A DNA stretch of 64,000 nucleotides, taken from positions 682,001 through 746,000 of the forward strand of contig CANLXA010000002.1 of assembly GCA_947494975.1 (NCBI GenBank), written 5' to 3'. Below the pieces are notes generated by a model, which had not been told where the DNA came from, searched no databases, and saw nothing but the letters and a program-made list of their open reading frames with translations. This document shows, one piece after another, positions 62,934 to 64,000 of this stretch (within the stretch, counting starts at the first letter, position 1; each line of letters opens with the position of its first letter). The DNA comes from an uncultured Roseicyclus sp. GTDB lineage: Bacteria > Pseudomonadota > Alphaproteobacteria > Rhodobacterales > Rhodobacteraceae. The position numbers were made by a program, and so were the translations under genes.

Positions 62934-64000
62934 ATGCTTGCTCGTATTCTGGGGTCAACGGCGATGCTGGCGGGGCTGACCGTGGCCGCCCCCCTCGCTG
63001 CAGATACCACCCTGCATTTGCTGCATATCAACGACCTGCACAGCCGCATTCAGCCGATCAACCGCTTTGACAGCACATGCAACGCGGAAGACGATGCCGC
63101 GGGCGAATGCTTTGGTGGCGTGGCCCGGGTGGCCACCGCGATCAACACGCTGAGGGGCGAATTGGAGGCCGCGGGCGAGAACGTTCTGGTTCTGGATGCG
63201 GGCGATCAGTTCCAGGGCTCGCTCATGTACACGACCTATAAGGGCGATGTGGAAGCGGAGTTCATGGAGGCCATCGGCTTCGACGTCATGGCCGTCGGCA
63301 ACCACGAATTCGACGACGGGCCAGAGAATCTCGCACGTTTCGTCGACATGGTCAGCTTTCCGGTGATCTCGGGCAACCTCGACCTCAGCCAATCCAATGT
63401 GTTGTCCGAGGAAATGGTGCCCGATCACGTGGTGCTGGATGTGAACGGCGTGCAGGTGGGCATCATCTCGGCACTTGCCACGGATACGGCAGAGACCTCA
63501 TCACCCGGCCCCGCGATCATCTTCCAAGATGAGGTTGACGCGCTTCAGGCCGATGTCGATGCACTGACCGAGCAGGGAGTGAACATCATCATCGCGCTCA
63601 CCCATGTGGGCCTGCCAACGGATATCCGCATCGCGGAAGCCGTGACCGGGATCGACGTGATCGTGGGCGGCCATTCGCACACCTACCTGTCATCCTCTGA
63701 CCCTGACCGGGCAGGTGCATACCCGACGGTCATCACCAACCCGGATGGGGCCTTCGTACCGATTGTGCAGGCCTATGCCTACTCCAAGTATCTCGGGCAT
63801 CTTGAAGTGACCTTCGATGATGACGGCAACGTGGTCTATGCGGGCGGCGACACGATGGTGCTTGATGCGTCGGTCACGCCAGACGCGGACATCGCTGCGC
63901 GCGTCGCCGAACTGGCAGGCCCCATCGAAGAGGCGATGGCCGAGGTGATTGGCGAGGCGACCGACGTCATCGAAGGCTCACGCGAGGTTTGCCGAGCGAT
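62934..64000 (+). CDS. Secreted 5'-nucleotidase, UshA-like (partial)
   Basis: The N-terminal 355 residues of a periplasmic 5'-nucleotidase/metallophosphatase; the gene runs past the window end. A signal peptide of about 23 residues ends near PLAA. The metal-binding motifs are LLHINDLHSRI near 29-39, VLDAGDQFQGS near 84-94, VGNHEFDDG near 120-128, THVGLP near 222 and GGHSHTY near 244-250. ATG 62934 has GGGAGAA 5 bases upstream. It probably releases nucleosides for the salvage operon at 37-42 kb. Confidence 0.9.
   Translation, partial: MLARILGSTAMLAGLTVAAPLAADTTLHLLHINDLHSRIQPINRFDSTCNAEDDAAGECFGGVARVATAINTLRGELEAAGENVLVLDAGDQFQGSLMYTTYKGDVEAEFMEAIGFDVMAVGNHEFDDGPENLARFVDMVSFPVISGNLDLSQSNVLSEEMVPDHVVLDVNGVQVGIISALATDTAETSSPGPAIIFQDEVDALQADVDALTEQGVNIIIALTHVGLPTDIRIAEAVTGIDVIVGGHSHTYLSSSDPDRAGAYPTVITNPDGAFVPIVQAYAYSKYLGHLEVTFDDDGNVVYAGGDTMVLDASVTPDADIAARVAELAGPIEEAMAEVIGEATDVIEGSREVCRA

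Overview
The window looks like ordinary chromosome from a marine alphaproteobacterium of the Rhodobacterales (Roseobacter group). I infer this from the high G+C content, strongly GC-biased third codon positions, tight ATGA-type gene overlaps, and the family content: DUF983, DUF3572, DUF1045, a Hint-domain protein, a trimethylamine-methyltransferase homologue and several beta-oxidation genes. No rRNA, prophage, insertion sequence or CRISPR array is visible. One tRNA gene (Glu, anticodon UUC) lies at about 21.6 kb.

Region by region. 0-9.3 kb: a Tas-like aldo/keto reductase, two SGNH hydrolases (the second fused to a hot-dog thioesterase), an XRE-type regulator, a membrane desaturase, an EamA transporter, a Nudix hydrolase with a DUF983 protein, then an EF-hand protein followed by an ECF sigma factor, a small membrane protein and a metal-sensor-like protein. 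9.3-17.6 kb: PleD (REC-REC-GGDEF), DUF3572, a HAD phosphatase, an MttB-family methyltransferase, an H-NOX-like protein coupled to an H-NOX-associated GGDEF enzyme, an ABC1/UbiB kinase and a class IV aminotransferase. 17.6-21.2 kb: part of a phosphonate cluster (phnF, phnN, a DUF1045 2H-phosphoesterase, phnM) with no C-P lyase core genes. 21.6-28.1 kb: tRNA-Glu, then recJ, an isochorismatase-like gene, glpX, a PhoD-like gene, hom and a small lipoprotein, all on the minus strand. 28.2-35.6 kb: two TetR regulators, a second desaturase, glyA, nadK and a malic enzyme. 35.7-41.9 kb: a soluble hybrid histidine kinase and the nucleoside-salvage operon cdd-deoA-deoB-add-upp. 42-48.9 kb: envelope proteins (SPOR protein, degenerate M48-like protein, small secreted proteins, beta-barrel protein, Hint protein) and an acyl-CoA synthetase. 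48.9-58.6 kb: a beta-oxidation region on the minus strand (fadJ-type enzyme, thiolase, GST, acyl-CoA dehydrogenase) with two related MerR regulators. 58.7-64 kb: two PaaI-type thioesterases and a MATE transporter, then arsC-like, pyrD, DUF952, and a 5'-nucleotidase cut by the window end.

Functional themes are fatty-acid uptake and beta-oxidation (acyl-CoA synthetase, acyl-CoA dehydrogenase, FadJ, thiolase, thioesterases, TetR and MerR regulators), cyclic-di-GMP signalling (two diguanylate cyclases), nucleoside salvage and a phosphonate remnant. The observation I rate highest is the H-NOX-like protein at 13.6 kb. By eye it has lost the proximal haem histidine and the YxSxR haem-propionate motif, yet it remains translationally coupled to a diguanylate cyclase carrying the matching H-NOX-associated domain.
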